The translations under genes were made by a program, and so were the position numbers. A stretch of 64,000 nucleotides of DNA from assembly GCF_001422485.1 (NCBI RefSeq), contig NZ_LMNF01000001.1, positions 1,665,498 to 1,729,497 of the forward strand, given 5' to 3'. The notes under the pieces were generated by a model. The model did not search any database and was not told the origin of the DNA. It saw only the letters and a program-made list of their open reading frames with translations. Positions within the stretch are counted from its first letter, which is position 1. Every line of letters starts with the position of its first letter. The DNA comes from Agreia sp. Leaf283 (GTDB lineage: Bacteria; Actinomycetota; Actinomycetes; Actinomycetales; Microbacteriaceae). Of this stretch, positions 53,556 through 63,626 are shown piece by piece.

Positions 53556-54572
53556 TTGTCGCGTAAGACTGTCAGCGTTGTCGTTCCCAGCTTCAACGAG
53601 GAACGCAGCGTTCAATTGATGTACGACAGGCTCACCACGGTCTTTCGCGAAGAACTGCCCGCGTACGACTACGAGATCATCTTCGTCGACGACTTCTCGA
53701 CCGATGGAACTCGCGCGGAGATCCGTCGTCTCGCGGCGGTCGACGCCAAGGTGAAGGCCGTCTTCAACGCACGTAATTTCGGTTTTCACCGCAACGTCTT
53801 CTCCGCCCTGACCTACGGCAGCGGAGATGCCACATTCATGCTCTTCGGCGACCTCCAGGACCCACCGGAGAACCTCCCCCAGTTCGTCAAGGCCTGGGAG
53901 GCCGGAAGCCAGGTCGTGGTCGGGCAGCGCCGAAGCAGCGACGAGGGCTTCGTGATGACGATGCTGCGGCGGATCTACTACACCGTCATCCGGTGGACCG
54001 CAGAGACCGCACAGATTCCGCGCTTCACGGGGTACGGGTTGTACGACCGCGCTTTTGTGCACATTCTCGAGCAGATCGGCGACGTGCAGCCCTTCTTCAA
54101 GACTGTCGTCGCGGAGTACGGACTCAACGTCGCGATAGTGCCCTACGACCAGGGCAAGAGCGTTCGGGGCAGATCGAACTTCAATTTCCTGAAGAACTAT
54201 GATTTCGCCATGCAGGGCATCACGTCCTCGACAAAGCTCCTGATGCGTTTCGCCACTCTCCTCGCGGCAGTCATCGCGCTCGTCTGTCTCGGGTTCGCCA
54301 TCTTCGTCTTCTTCAACAAGCTCTTCAACTGGGAGACCTACCCGGCAGGCGAAGCATCCACGACCGTCGGCATCTTCTTCCTGGGAGCCGTGCAGCTGTT
54401 CTTCATCGGTGTTCTCGGTGAATACATCCTGAGCATCAACGGCCGCATCACCGCGAAGCCGCGGGTGGTCGTCGGAGAGTGGGTCAACCTGGCCCCGGCC
54501 GCCGGCAGCGGCCCGAACGTCGGTCCCTCAGCCCGCGATCTGCCCGGCGACACGAACGAGAACGACGCTTGA
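53556..54572 (+). CDS. GtrB-like family 2 glycosyltransferase (polyprenyl-phosphate sugar transferase)
   Basis: A 338-residue enzyme. The GT-A catalytic domain begins VSVVVPSFNEERSVQLMYDR, with IIFVDDFSTDGTRAE and GDLQDPPENLP (DxD-like) motifs, and ends near residue 220. Two membrane helices follow (LLAAVIALVCLGFAIFVFFN and FFLGAVQLFFIGVLGEYIL). This is the layout of bactoprenol glucosyl transferase GtrB and dolichol-phosphate-mannose-synthase-like proteins. The TTG start at 53556 has GAGGAA upstream. Its stop overlaps the GtrA start (TGATG). It loads a sugar onto the lipid carrier at the cytoplasmic face. Confidence 0.88.
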   Translation: MSRKTVSVVVPSFNEERSVQLMYDRLTTVFREELPAYDYEIIFVDDFSTDGTRAEIRRLAAVDAKVKAVFNARNFGFHRNVFSALTYGSGDATFMLFGDLQDPPENLPQFVKAWEAGSQVVVGQRRSSDEGFVMTMLRRIYYTVIRWTAETAQIPRFTGYGLYDRAFVHILEQIGDVQPFFKTVVAEYGLNVAIVPYDQGKSVRGRSNFNFLKNYDFAMQGITSSTKLLMRFATLLAAVIALVCLGFAIFVFFNKLFNWETYPAGEASTTVGIFFLGAVQLFFIGVLGEYILSINGRITAKPRVVVGEWVNLAPAAGSGPNVGPSARDLPGDTNENDA

Positions 54573-55075
54573 TGAAGCGGATCGACGGCGCACGCTGCGG
54601 AGGAAACAGCACGGGCCGCATGCGCCGGCTGCTGTGGCAGTTCACCCGATTCCTGATCGTCGGATTGATCTCGTTCACGGTGGACTACGGTGTGTTCGTT
54701 CTGCTGCTGAACGTGTTCGGCGTTCAGTACGTGCTGGCGAGTACCGTCTCGTTCTGCCTCTCGCTGGTGCTCAACTATGTGCTCACGTTGAAGTTCGTCT
54801 TCGAGGCGAAGCCGGGGCGCAGCCTTGCGAAAGAGTTCGCGGTCTATCTCGGGCTGAATATCGTCGCCCTGGGCCTCAACCAACTGATCCTCGTCGTGAC
54901 GGTCAGTGCTTTCGGTGCATCACCTCTGATCGGAAAACTCATCGCGACGGCGGTGGTGCTCGTCTACAACTTCATCTCTCGCAAGCTGCTCATCGAGCGA
55001 GACCATCGCCCGAGGGCGAACGGGCTCGCGAACGACGAGCTGGACACGGACACTACGGGCGGAACCTCACGATGA
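54572..55075 (+). CDS. GtrA-family membrane protein (lipid-linked sugar flippase)
   Basis: A 167-residue protein with four membrane helices and the GtrA motifs LLWQFTRFLIVGLISFTVDY and SFCLSLVLNYVLTLKFVF. GtrA proteins are thought to flip the polyprenyl-phosphate sugar made by GtrB. The ATG overlaps the gtrB stop, and its own stop overlaps the next start (ATGA), so the three genes are translationally coupled. Confidence 0.88.
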   Translation: MKRIDGARCGGNSTGRMRRLLWQFTRFLIVGLISFTVDYGVFVLLLNVFGVQYVLASTVSFCLSLVLNYVLTLKFVFEAKPGRSLAKEFAVYLGLNIVALGLNQLILVVTVSAFGASPLIGKLIATAVVLVYNFISRKLLIERDHRPRANGLANDELDTDTTGGTSR

Positions 55076-57036
55076 CGACAAAGAACACGACCACGAAGAA
55101 GCGTGTGTCTCCTGCCGCGACGGCGGGGCGCTGGCTCGATCGCGGAATCGCGAGGGTGGATAGCGCCTGGGGGTCCGCGGGTGATGCGGTCCTCGCGAGC
55201 AGCGTCGGCCGCTGGTTCAAGCGAGTGGAGCGTCCGAACGCGCTGGACTGGGCTCTTCTCGTCGCGATCAGCGCGGTCGCTCTGGTCACGTTCCTCTACG
55301 CCGACGCCAAGACGACCTTCGAGCACTCCTTCAATTTCCTCGACTCCGTTCTTGCCGGCCGACCGCAGGACTTCTACCAGATCGCGATCGACAACTCGAC
55401 GTTCGGTCATCCCGCGGTCTACGACGTTCCGATCTACGCGATATTCGCCCTGTGGAACCTTCCGACGTATGTGCTTCATCAGCTCACAGGCTTCGACTAC
55501 CTGAACTCGCTTCCGGCCGAACTGTGGCTGAAGCTGATGATCGTCATTTTCGCTCTCGCCGCCGCGCGGTTGATGGTGGCCATCGCCAAGACGCTCGGCA
55601 TGACCGCGGCTCGGGCGAAGTGGGTCGCCTTCTACTTCCTGTCCTCCATGGGACTCTTCATTCCCGTGTTCGTCATCGTGCAGTACGACATCATCTCCAT
55701 CACGTTGATGCTGGCCGGCCTCCTCGCTTATCTCCGAGGCAACACCCGCTCCTTCCTGTTGTGGTTCCTGGCGGCGAACACGCTGAAGCTCTTCGGGCTG
55801 TTCATCTTCATCCCCCTTGTGCTGCTGAGGGAGAAGAGGCTTCCTCGCGCCTTCGTACAGATCCTGATCGGTGTCGCCGGACTCCTGCTGTGTCGATTGC
55901 TCTATCGCGGCAACCTGGCCTACGTGGTGTCGACGGCAGGGTTCAACGAGACCATGCTTGCTCGTCTCCGAACCGCGGGCTTCGATTGGCAGGCGAACCT
56001 GTCGGCTCCGCTCTTCGTCATCTTCCTGGTCGGGCTCGTGATCTTCGCCTATGCGAAACGAACCTCCAGCCAGCGAGAACTGCAGGCCTTTGCGCTGTAC
56101 ATCGCCTTCGCAGGCTTTCTCGTCTTCTGCGCGTTGGTGCCTCTCAACACGTATTGGATTGCTCTCGTCGCCCCGTTTGCGGTGCTGATCATCTTTGCGA
56201 ACCCCCGGCACCTGACTCTGAATTCGCTCCTCGAGGTCAGCATCGGGGCCTCTCTGTTCGTGATCTATGCACTGGTCGGATACTCGATCTACAACTCGTA
56301 CCTGTTCACGGACCTCCTGTTCGGAAGACTGGTGCCGGGAGCCGACCCGCAGCGTTTCGCCTCGCCGGCCGAGATCTTCAAGGCGCTGGGAGTGGACGAC
56401 AACATCACGGCGTTCCTGGTGGGGTTCATGATCGCCTGCGTCATCGCTGTTCTGGTGATCAACTACCCACGCGCGTCATTCGTCGCGGGCATGCCCAACA
56501 TCGAGCCGATCAAGCGGACTGTCGTCTGGGTGCGTCTTGCTGCTCCGGCCGCGTTCTGTGCGCTGCTGTTCGCGGTGTACCTCATCCCGCCGCCGCCGAC
56601 CGCATACTCGTCCGCCACAGACTCACCGACGCTCACCGACGTCAACATCCTGGCTCCCGGTTCGGTTGTAGAAGAGACGCTCACGTTCGCCGACACTCTG
56701 GACGTCGAGAAACTCCGGCTGGGGCTCGACGCGACGCAGGTGACCTGGATCGATTCGGCGATCGTGACGGTCGGCATCGTCGATCCGACAGGCGCCACCG
56801 TCTTCGAGGGTGAGATCGGAGCGAACGAAGTGGGCGCAGGACCGGCCAACTTCTCGACTCCAGGACTCGTCTTGGAGAAGGACACGGCATACACCGTGCG
56901 CATCGGCGGCCGCGACGGCGAGACGGAACCGATCAGGGTTCGCATGAATCCCGCGCAGGATGAGTTCGTCACGACGGCCGACGGTCAGGTCATCCCCGGT
57001 GACATCGTTCTCACCCTGGTCGGGTCCGCGCGCTGA
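55072..57036 (+). CDS. Polytopic membrane glycosyltransferase-like protein (third gtr gene)
   Basis: A 654-residue protein. A basic N-terminus of ~65 residues is followed by about eleven membrane helices (such as ALDWALLVAISAVALVTFLY, WVAFYFLSSMGLFIPVFVIV). The end is a beta-rich extracellular domain of ~130 residues (VVEETLTFADTLDVEKLRLG). The arrangement resembles GT-C-type enzymes that transfer the lipid-linked sugar to a surface polymer, and the gene takes the position of the variable gtr(type) gene in GtrA-GtrB cassettes. I see no close named relative. The acceptor, perhaps a teichoic-acid-like or wall polysaccharide, is unknown. Confidence 0.75.
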   Translation: MTTKNTTTKKRVSPAATAGRWLDRGIARVDSAWGSAGDAVLASSVGRWFKRVERPNALDWALLVAISAVALVTFLYADAKTTFEHSFNFLDSVLAGRPQDFYQIAIDNSTFGHPAVYDVPIYAIFALWNLPTYVLHQLTGFDYLNSLPAELWLKLMIVIFALAAARLMVAIAKTLGMTAARAKWVAFYFLSSMGLFIPVFVIVQYDIISITLMLAGLLAYLRGNTRSFLLWFLAANTLKLFGLFIFIPLVLLREKRLPRAFVQILIGVAGLLLCRLLYRGNLAYVVSTAGFNETMLARLRTAGFDWQANLSAPLFVIFLVGLVIFAYAKRTSSQRELQAFALYIAFAGFLVFCALVPLNTYWIALVAPFAVLIIFANPRHLTLNSLLEVSIGASLFVIYALVGYSIYNSYLFTDLLFGRLVPGADPQRFASPAEIFKALGVDDNITAFLVGFMIACVIAVLVINYPRASFVAGMPNIEPIKRTVVWVRLAAPAAFCALLFAVYLIPPPPTAYSSATDSPTLTDVNILAPGSVVEETLTFADTLDVEKLRLGLDATQVTWIDSAIVTVGIVDPTGATVFEGEIGANEVGAGPANFSTPGLVLEKDTAYTVRIGGRDGETEPIRVRMNPAQDEFVTTADGQVIPGDIVLTLVGSAR

Positions 57037-57085
57037 AGTACCCGGCGTGAGGCACCGCTCGGGCATAGTCGGCTCGCTGGAGCCC

Positions 57086-57116
57086 TCTGTCAACCCCGGC
57101 CGCCGCATCTGACAGA
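57086..57116. terminator. Inverted repeat after the gtr cassette
   Basis: TCTGTCA (57086-57092) and TGACAGA (57110-57116), separated by 17 bases. It could be a weak terminator or an operator for the topoisomerase gene. Confidence 0.3.
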
Positions 57117-57131
57117 TGAGCTTCGCGCGCC

Positions 57132-57137
57132 CAGAAT
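57132..57137 (+). promoter_or_regulatory. Leaderless -10 of the topoisomerase IB gene
   Basis: CAGAAT, then 6 bases, then the ATG at 57144. Confidence 0.45.
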
Positions 57138-57143
57138 GATGGG

Positions 57144-58115
57144 ATGGTCAGGCTGAGGCGAAGCAATTCTGCGGGCGCGGGCCTGCACCGTGTCAAAGCC
57201 GGACGGGGATTCTCGTACCGCAACGCGGACGGCACGGTCGTGGCCGACACCGAGCTGCGTCAGCGTATCGAACGCCTCGCCATCCCGCCGGCCTGGACCG
57301 ACGTCTGGATCGCGCCCTACGCCAATGGTCATATCCAGGCCACCGGCATCGATGCGGCCGGCCGCCGGCAGTACATCTACCACCCGACATGGCGAGAGCA
57401 GAAGGACCGCATCAAGTTCGACCGCGCACTCGCGCTGGCCGAGTCGCTGCCCACGGCCCGACGCGCGGTCACCATCGATCTCCGCAGCGGCGAGCCCAGC
57501 CGTGAACGCGCGCTGGCCGCCGCATTCCGGATGCTCGACACGGGCTCGCTGCGGGTCGGCAGCGAGCGTTACGCGGAATCGAACGGCAGCCATGGCCTCT
57601 CCACCCTGTTGGGAGCGCACGCGCGGGTCAGCGGCGACATCGTGCACCTGGCGTTCCCGGCGAAGAGCGGCCAGGCGTGGGAGAGCGACATCCGGGACGC
57701 GGACCTCGCGACGGTGGTCGGCGCGCTCAAGCACCGGGGGCCGCGGGCCCGCCTGCTGGCCTGGCGTGCGGGTGCCGGCAACTGGCATCCGATCGCCGCC
57801 GACGAGATCAACGACTACGTGCGGGAGAAGACGGGCGGCCAGTTCACGGCTAAGGATTTCCGGACCCTGCACGGAACGGTCGCGGCTGCGGTGAGCCTGG
57901 CGAAGCACGGGCCCGAGCAGCGCGTCACCGCCCGCTCCCGGGCTCTCGCGCAGGCGATGCGCGATGCCGCGGAGGTGCTCGGCAATACCCCGTCGATCGC
58001 GAAGAAGAGCTACGTCGATCCCCGGGTCGTCGACCACTACCAGGCGGGAACGACGATCGATCCTGCGCGGCTGGGCTCGGCCGAGTCGGAGCTCAGAGCA
58101 CTCCTGTTCGAGTGA
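57144..58115 (+). CDS. Type IB DNA topoisomerase (poxvirus-like)
   Basis: A 323-residue enzyme. The N-terminal domain has HIQATGIDAAGRRQYIYHPT and WREQKDRIKFDR, typical of bacterial/viral type IB topoisomerases. The catalytic domain carries the Arg in GSLRVGSERYAESN, the Lys in FPAKSGQAWE, a further Arg and His in KDFRTLHGT, and the nucleophilic Tyr in AKKSYVDPRVVDHY near residue 290. All active-site residues are present, so it should relax supercoils through a 3'-phosphotyrosine link. The gene lies at the end of the block between tuf and rpsJ. Confidence 0.92.
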   Translation: MVRLRRSNSAGAGLHRVKAGRGFSYRNADGTVVADTELRQRIERLAIPPAWTDVWIAPYANGHIQATGIDAAGRRQYIYHPTWREQKDRIKFDRALALAESLPTARRAVTIDLRSGEPSRERALAAAFRMLDTGSLRVGSERYAESNGSHGLSTLLGAHARVSGDIVHLAFPAKSGQAWESDIRDADLATVVGALKHRGPRARLLAWRAGAGNWHPIAADEINDYVREKTGGQFTAKDFRTLHGTVAAAVSLAKHGPEQRVTARSRALAQAMRDAAEVLGNTPSIAKKSYVDPRVVDHYQAGTTIDPARLGSAESELRALLFE

Positions 58116-58173
58116 ACCGACGCGCCAGCGCATCCGCCGCCCGATGCGACACGCCCAACGCGACACGCCCGGG

Positions 58174-58203
58174 TTGCACGATGCCCCTCGGGTGTGGCAA
58201 ACT
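58174..58203 (+). promoter_or_regulatory. Probable promoter of the S10 operon
   Basis: TTGCAC (58174-58179), an 18-base spacer and CAAACT (58198-58203). Transcription would begin near 58210, giving a leader of about 310 bases. Confidence 0.5.
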
Positions 58204-58522
58204 CGTCTAGTTCAACATTTTCGCGCCGCTCTGCGTGCGCGAAATCACTGCCAGGCAGTGCACAGCTAGCCCACTGGGTCTCACGATCCGAGGTTGAGAG
58301 CTGGGCCGCGGGTAGCAGAACACACTTCAATCCTATTTCTCGGCGTGACGGGTTCGTCCTGTGCGCTGCGTGTGACGGGTTGGGTCCGCAAGGACATTGA
58401 CAGAAGAACAGTGGTGCGACCGACTGCGGGCGTATCGAGCACGGGCCGCAAGGCTCGAGCAAGCAAGCGCGTCCAATGCTGCCTCCAGGCGGTAAGACGC
58501 AAGACAAGAGAGTGAGTCACAC
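58204..58522 (+). promoter_or_regulatory. Long structured leader of the S10 operon
   Basis: The 407-base gap before rpsJ contains no gene. Two neighbouring hairpins are clear: TTTCGCGC (58219-58226) with GCGCGAAA (58237-58244), and CACTGC (58246-58251) with GCAGTG (58255-58260). A TTGACA at 58397 has no good -10 partner. A ribosomal-protein-binding leader is possible, by analogy with the L4-regulated S10 leader of enterobacteria, but the structures are not obviously alike. Confidence 0.5.
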
Positions 58523-58831
58523 ATGGCGGGACAGAAGATCCGCATTCGACTTAAGTCGTACGACCACGAGGTCATCGACTCCTCGGCGCGCAAGATCGTC
58601 GACACGGTGACCCGCGCGGGTGCGACCGTCGTCGGTCCGGTACCGCTGCCGACCGAGAAGAACGTGATCGCCGTGATCCGTTCGCCCCACAAGTACAAGG
58701 ACAGCCGCGAGCACTTCGAAATGCGCACGCACAAGCGTCTGATCGACATCATCGATCCCACGCCCAAGGCCGTCGATTCGCTGATGCGTCTCGACCTGCC
58801 GGCAGACGTCAACATCGAGATCAAGCTCTAA
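58523..58831 (+). CDS. rpsJ: 30S ribosomal protein S10
   Basis: A 102-residue protein of the 30S head that also acts in NusB-S10 antitermination. [19 protein letters not shown] and the [20 protein letters not shown] loop are diagnostic. It is the first gene of the S10 operon. The ribosome-binding site is weak (GAGAGTGAG). Confidence 0.98.
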   Translation: MAGQKIRIRLKSYDHEVIDSSARKIVDTVTRAGATVVGPVPLPTEKNVIAVIRSPHKYKDSREHFEMRTHKRLIDIIDPTPKAVDSLMRLDLPADVNIEIKL

Positions 58832-58848
58832 GCGGGGGACTGAACACT

Positions 58849-59520
58849 ATGTCTACGCCTACACAAGCAGCAGCCACCAAGACCAGCAAGGGTCTCCTCG
58901 GCAAGAAGCTCGGCATGACCCAGGTCTGGGACGAGAACAACCGTCTCATCCCCGTCACCGTCGTCGAGATCACCCCGAACGTGGTCACCCAGGTGCGCAC
59001 CGTCGAGCGCGACGGCTACGTCGCCGTGCAGATCGCCGCCGGCCAGATCGACCCCCGCAAGGTGAACAAGCCTGCCACGGGTCACTTCGACGCCGCCGGT
59101 GTCACGCCCCGTCGTCACATCACCGAGATCCGCACCGCCGACGCGGCCGACTACACGGTGGGCCAGGAGCTCACCGTCGACGCCGTCTTCGAAGCCGGCA
59201 AGAAGGTCGACGTCGTCGGCACTTCCAAGGGCAAGGGTTTCGCCGGTGTCATGAAGCGTCACAACTTCCGAGGCGACAATGCCTCGCACGGTGCACACCG
59301 CAACCACCGCAAGCCCGGTTCCATCGGAGCCTCGTCGACCCCGTCGCGCGTCTTCAAGGGCATGCGCATGGCCGGTCGCATGGGTGGAGAGCGCGTCACC
59401 GTGCTCAACCTCGCCGTGCACTCCATCGACGCCGAGAAGAACGTCATCCTCATCAAGGGTGCCGTTCCCGGAGCTCGTGGCCGTCTCGTTTTCGTTCGTA
59501 CCGCAGTGAAGGGGGCCTAG
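58849..59520 (+). CDS. rplC: 50S ribosomal protein L3
   Basis: A 223-residue early-assembly 23S-rRNA-binding protein. [20 protein letters not shown] and the peptidyl-transferase-reaching loop [20 protein letters not shown] are present. The ATG at 58849 follows GGGGGA. The gap to rpsJ is 17 bases and to rplD 3 bases. Confidence 0.98.
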   Translation: MSTPTQAAATKTSKGLLGKKLGMTQVWDENNRLIPVTVVEITPNVVTQVRTVERDGYVAVQIAAGQIDPRKVNKPATGHFDAAGVTPRRHITEIRTADAADYTVGQELTVDAVFEAGKKVDVVGTSKGKGFAGVMKRHNFRGDNASHGAHRNHRKPGSIGASSTPSRVFKGMRMAGRMGGERVTVLNLAVHSIDAEKNVILIKGAVPGARGRLVFVRTAVKGA

Positions 59521-59523
59521 TTC

Positions 59524-60186
59524 ATGGCTACCGCAACTACCACGGTTGACGTCGTCGACGTCACGGGCAAGAAGGCCGGCACCGTCGACCTTCCCGCCGA
59601 GCTGTTCGACGTCCAGACCAATGTCCCGCTGATCCACCAGGTCGTCGTCGCCCAGCTCGCCGCCGCCCGCCAGGGAACCCACAAGACCAAGCGTCGTGGC
59701 GAGGTCTCCGGTGCCGGTCGCAAGCCGTTCAAGCAGAAGGGAACCGGTCGCGCTCGTCAGGGCTCGATCCGCGCCCCCCAGATGACCGGTGGTGGCATCG
59801 TCCACGGACCGACCCCGCGCAGCTACGACCAGCGCACCCCCAAGAAGATGATCGCCGCTGCTCTGCTCGGTTCGCTGTCCGACCGCGCACGCGGTGGACG
59901 CGTTCATGTCGTCGAGTCGCTCGCCCAGGGCGACACCCCGTCGACCAAGGGTGTTCTCGAGCTGCTCAGCCAGGTCGCGACCTCGAAGCACGTTCTGATC
60001 GTGCTCGAGCGCGACGACGTGCTGAGCCTCAAGAGCGTTCGCAACATCCCGACCGTGCACGTGCTGCCGGCCGACCAGCTGAACGCTTACGACGTGCTCG
60101 TCTCCGACGACATCATCTTCACCAAGGCCTCGTTCGACGCATTCGTCGCGGCCAAGTCGAAGAACACTGCTCAGGAAGAGGTCTAG
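59524..60186 (+). CDS. rplD: 50S ribosomal protein L4
   Basis: A 220-residue protein with the exit-tunnel loop around [20 protein letters not shown] followed by [13 protein letters not shown]. In enterobacteria L4 represses its own operon; whether that happens here is unknown. It starts 3 bases after rplC and ends 2 bases before rplW. Confidence 0.98.
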   Translation: MATATTTVDVVDVTGKKAGTVDLPAELFDVQTNVPLIHQVVVAQLAAARQGTHKTKRRGEVSGAGRKPFKQKGTGRARQGSIRAPQMTGGGIVHGPTPRSYDQRTPKKMIAAALLGSLSDRARGGRVHVVESLAQGDTPSTKGVLELLSQVATSKHVLIVLERDDVLSLKSVRNIPTVHVLPADQLNAYDVLVSDDIIFTKASFDAFVAAKSKNTAQEEV

Positions 60187-60188
60187 AC

Positions 60189-60494
60189 ATGAGCAACGCT
60201 GCATTCAACAAGGATCCGCGCGACATCATCCTGTCGCCGGTCGTCTCCGAGAAGAGCTACGGCCTGATCGACGAGGGCAAGTACACGTTCATCGTCGACC
60301 CCCGCTCGAACAAGACCGAGATCAAGCTCGCCATCGAGAAGATCTTCAAGGTCGAGGTCGCGTCGATCAACACGCTCAACCGTGTCGGCAAGACCCGTCG
60401 CACCAAGTTCGGCATCGGCAAGCGCAAAGACACGAAGCGCGCCATCGTCACGCTCAAGTCCGGCACCATCGACATCTTCACCGCTGTCGGCTAG
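60189..60494 (+). CDS. rplW: 50S ribosomal protein L23
   Basis: A 101-residue protein at the tunnel exit that docks trigger factor and [23 protein letters not shown] and [20 protein letters not shown] are typical. Length is normal for actinobacteria. Confidence 0.98.
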   Translation: MSNAAFNKDPRDIILSPVVSEKSYGLIDEGKYTFIVDPRSNKTEIKLAIEKIFKVEVASINTLNRVGKTRRTKFGIGKRKDTKRAIVTLKSGTIDIFTAVG

Positions 60495-60512
60495 GGCCAG
60501 AGGGATATAGAA

Positions 60513-61352
60513 ATGGCTATTCGCAAGTACAAGCCCACCACCCCGGGTCGTCGCGGTTCGTCCGTCGCCGACTTCGCGGAGATCACCCGCTCCACCCCCG
60601 AGAAGTCGCTGCTGCGTCCCCTCTCGAAGACCGGTGGACGAAACAACGCAGGTCGCATCACGACGCGTCACATCGGTGGTGGCCACAAGCGCCAGTACCG
60701 CGTGATCGACTTCCGTCGCAACGACAAAGACGGCGTCAACGCGAAGGTCGCTCACATCGAGTACGACCCCAACCGCACCGCGCGCATCGCTCTGCTGCAC
60801 TACCTCGACGGAACCAAGCGCTACATCCTGGCTCCGAACAAGCTGGCGCAGGGCGACATCGTCGAGTCGGGCGCCTCGGCCGACATCAAGCCGGGCAACA
60901 ACCTGCCGCTCAAGAACATCCCCACGGGTACCGTCATCCACGCGATCGAGCTGAAGCCGGGCGGTGGCGCCAAGATGGCCCGCTCCGCCGGTGCCTCGGT
61001 TCGACTCGTCGCCAAAGACGGCCCCTACGCACAGCTTCGTCTTCCCAGCGGTGAGATCCGCAACGTCGACGCCCGCTGCCGCGCAACCATCGGCGAGGTC
61101 GGCAACGCCGAGCAGTCGAACATCAACTGGGGAAAGGCCGGCCGTATGCGCTGGAAGGGCGTTCGCCCGACCGTGCGTGGTGTCGCCATGAACCCGGTCG
61201 ACCACCCGCACGGTGGTGGTGAGGGAAAGACCTCCGGTGGACGTCATCCTGTGAGCCCCTGGGGCCAGAAGGAAGGCCGCACCCGGCACATCAACAAGGA
61301 AAGCGACAAGCTCATCGTTCGTCGCCGTACCGTCGGCAAGAAGCGTAAGTAG
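60513..61352 (+). CDS. rplB: 50S ribosomal protein L2
   Basis: A 279-residue protein needed for subunit joining and peptidyl-transferase-centre assembly. The conserved [20 protein letters not shown] segment, with the essential His, is near the C-terminus. The ATG at 60513 follows AGAGGGA. Confidence 0.98.
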   Translation: MAIRKYKPTTPGRRGSSVADFAEITRSTPEKSLLRPLSKTGGRNNAGRITTRHIGGGHKRQYRVIDFRRNDKDGVNAKVAHIEYDPNRTARIALLHYLDGTKRYILAPNKLAQGDIVESGASADIKPGNNLPLKNIPTGTVIHAIELKPGGGAKMARSAGASVRLVAKDGPYAQLRLPSGEIRNVDARCRATIGEVGNAEQSNINWGKAGRMRWKGVRPTVRGVAMNPVDHPHGGGEGKTSGGRHPVSPWGQKEGRTRHINKESDKLIVRRRTVGKKRK

Positions 61353-61364
61353 GAGTTGTAGAAG

Positions 61365-61646
61365 ATGCCACGCAGTCTCAAGAAGGGCCCCTTCGTTGAC
61401 GACCACCTGTATCGCAAGGTTGTCACCCAGAACGAAGCCGGTTCCAAGAACGTCATCAAGACCTGGTCGCGCCGATCGATGATCATCCCGGCGTTCCTCG
61501 GCCACACGATCGCCGTCCACGACGGTCGTAAGCACATCCCGGTGTTCGTCACCGAAACCATGGTTGGGCACAAGCTCGGAGAGTTTGCTCCCACCCGCAC
61601 CTTCCGTGGGCACGTGAAGGACGACAAGAAGGGCCGTCGCCGCTAA
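61365..61646 (+). CDS. rpsS: 30S ribosomal protein S19
   Basis: A 93-residue protein of the 30S head. [19 protein letters not shown] and [20 protein letters not shown] are diagnostic. The upstream AGGAG fits the start. Confidence 0.98.
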   Translation: MPRSLKKGPFVDDHLYRKVVTQNEAGSKNVIKTWSRRSMIIPAFLGHTIAVHDGRKHIPVFVTETMVGHKLGEFAPTRTFRGHVKDDKKGRRR

Positions 61647-61670
61647 CGCGGTGGCGAAAGGAGGAGAGAA

Positions 61671-62066
61671 ATGGTGGAGTCAATCGCACGCGTGCGACAC
61701 ATCCGCGTCACCCCCATGAAGGCTCGTCGCGTCGTCAACATGATCCGCGGCAAGCAGGCAGTCGAAGCACTGGCGATCCTGAAGTTCGCGCCGCAGGGTG
61801 CGTCCGACCCGGTCTACAAGCTCGTCGCGTCCGCCATGGCGAACGCTCGGGTCAAGGCCGACGCGTCGAACAGCTACCTCGACGAGCAGGACCTGTTCGT
61901 CTCGGCCGCGTTCGTCGATGAGGGAACCACCCTCAAGCGTTTCCAGCCCCGTGCACAGGGCCGCGCGTTCCAGATTCTGAAGCGCACGAGCCACATCACG
62001 ATCGTGCTGAACACGCCCGACGAGGCAGCAGTGGCAACGGCCACGAAGAAGGCAGGTAAGAAGTAA
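61671..62066 (+). CDS. rplV: 50S ribosomal protein L22
   Basis: A 131-residue protein lining the exit tunnel. [20 protein letters not shown] and the beta-hairpin [20 protein letters not shown] are present. AAAGGAGG lies just upstream. The C-terminus has a short Lys/Ala extension. The stop overlaps the rpsC start (TAATG). Confidence 0.98.
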   Translation: MVESIARVRHIRVTPMKARRVVNMIRGKQAVEALAILKFAPQGASDPVYKLVASAMANARVKADASNSYLDEQDLFVSAAFVDEGTTLKRFQPRAQGRAFQILKRTSHITIVLNTPDEAAVATATKKAGKK

Positions 62067-62875
62067 TGGGACAGAAAGTAAACCCGTACGGCTTCCGTCT
62101 CGGTATCACCACCGACCACGTGTCGCGTTGGTTCTCCGACTCGACGAAGCCTGGGCAGCGCTACGCGGACTTCGTTGCAGAAGACGTCAAGATCCGCAAG
62201 CTGCTCAGCACCTCGCTCGATCGTGCCGGCGTCGCCCGCATCGAGATCGAGCGCACCCGTGACCGAGTTCGCGTCGACATCCACACCGCCCGTCCGGGCA
62301 TCGTGATCGGTCGTCGTGGAGCCGAGGCCGAGCGCATCCGCACCGACCTCGAGAAGCTCACGGGCAAGCAGATCCAGCTGAACATCCTCGAGGTCAAGAA
62401 CCCCGAGGCCGAGGCCCAGCTCGTTGCACAGGGAATCGCGGAGCAGCTCACCGCTCGCGTCGCCTTCCGTCGTGCCATGCGCAAGGGAATGCAGGGCGCC
62501 CAGCGCACCGCATCGGTCAAGGGTGTTCGAATCCAGGTCTCCGGCCGTCTCGGCGGCGCCGAGATGAGCCGTTCGGAGTTCTACCGCGAGGGTCGCGTGC
62601 CGCTGCACACCCTTCGCGCGAACATCGACTACGGCTTCTACGAGGCCAAGACCACCTTCGGCCGCATCGGCGTGAAGGTCTGGATCTACAAGGGTGACAT
62701 CACCAACAAGGAGCTTGCTCGCGAGCAGGCCAACCAGAAGTCGACGCGTCCCGACCGTCGTGACGACCGCCGCGATGGCGACCGTCCCCGTCGTGGTGCT
62801 GCCGGCACGAATTCAGGCGCTGGCGCCTCCGCCCCCAAGGCAGAGGCTCCCGTTGCAGCAGGAGTTGAGGCATAA
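62066..62875 (+). CDS. rpsC: 30S ribosomal protein S3
   Basis: A 269-residue mRNA-entry protein with a KH domain ([20 protein letters not shown]). After the conserved core, about 50 residues form a charged, disordered tail ([17 protein letters not shown], then Ala-rich), longer than in E. coli S3 (233 residues). Confidence 0.98.
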   Translation: MGQKVNPYGFRLGITTDHVSRWFSDSTKPGQRYADFVAEDVKIRKLLSTSLDRAGVARIEIERTRDRVRVDIHTARPGIVIGRRGAEAERIRTDLEKLTGKQIQLNILEVKNPEAEAQLVAQGIAEQLTARVAFRRAMRKGMQGAQRTASVKGVRIQVSGRLGGAEMSRSEFYREGRVPLHTLRANIDYGFYEAKTTFGRIGVKVWIYKGDITNKELAREQANQKSTRPDRRDDRRDGDRPRRGAAGTNSGAGASAPKAEAPVAAGVEA

Positions 62876-62877
62876 CC

Positions 62878-63297
62878 ATGTTGATTCCACGCAGAGTCAA
62901 GCACCGCAAGCAGCACCACCCCGGACGCAGTGGCCACGCCACCGGCGGCACGACGGTCAGCTTCGGTGAGTACGGCATCCAGGCCCTCACCCCCGCCTAT
63001 GTGACGAACCGCCAGATCGAGTCCGCTCGTATTGCGATGACCCGTCACATCAAGCGAGGCGGAAAGGTGTGGATCAACATCTACCCCGACCGCCCGCTCA
63101 CCAAGAAGCCCGCCGAAACCCGCATGGGTTCCGGTAAGGGTTCACCCGAGTGGTGGGTTGCGAACGTCAAGCCGGGTCGCGTGCTCTTCGAGCTCAGCGG
63201 CGTCAGCGACACGATCGCACGCGAAGCCCTCACCCGGGCCATCCACAAGCTGCCGCTCAAGGCACGCATCATCAAGCGCGAGGAGGGCGACGCATAA
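62878..63297 (+). CDS. rplP: 50S ribosomal protein L16
   Basis: A 139-residue protein near the A site. [20 protein letters not shown] and [20 protein letters not shown]-like text (here [20 protein letters not shown]) are diagnostic, as is the [20 protein letters not shown] segment. The stop overlaps the rpmC start (TAATG). Confidence 0.98.
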   Translation: MLIPRRVKHRKQHHPGRSGHATGGTTVSFGEYGIQALTPAYVTNRQIESARIAMTRHIKRGGKVWINIYPDRPLTKKPAETRMGSGKGSPEWWVANVKPGRVLFELSGVSDTIAREALTRAIHKLPLKARIIKREEGDA

Positions 63298-63626
63298 TGG
63301 CGATCGGTTCCAAGGAGCTCGCCCCTGTCGAGCTCGACACATTCGAAGACGCCCGCCTGGTCGAAGAGCTGCGGAAGGCGAAGGAAGAACTGTTCAACCT
63401 TCGCTTCCAGTCGGCTACCGGCCAGCTCGAGAGCCACGGACGCCTGCGCGCCGTGAAGCGCGACATCTCGCGCATCTACACGATCATCCGTGAGCGTGAG
63501 CTGGGCATTCGTGCCACGCCCGCTCCGGTTGCCGTGGCTCCCAAGGCAGAAAAGAAAAGCAAGGCCAAGAAGGATGCGACCGCTTCGGCAGACGCCCCGG
63601 CCGCTGAGGCTGAGGAGGCCAAGTAA
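63297..63626 (+). CDS. rpmC: 50S ribosomal protein L29 with C-terminal extension
   Basis: A 109-residue protein. The L29 core ([20 protein letters not shown], then [20 protein letters not shown]) ends near residue 75. The rest is an Ala-, Lys- and Glu-rich tail ([19 protein letters not shown]). Usual bacterial length is 60-80 residues. The start overlaps the rplP stop, and the stop overlaps rpsQ. Confidence 0.97.
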   Translation: MAIGSKELAPVELDTFEDARLVEELRKAKEELFNLRFQSATGQLESHGRLRAVKRDISRIYTIIRERELGIRATPAPVAVAPKAEKKSKAKKDATASADAPAAEAEEAK

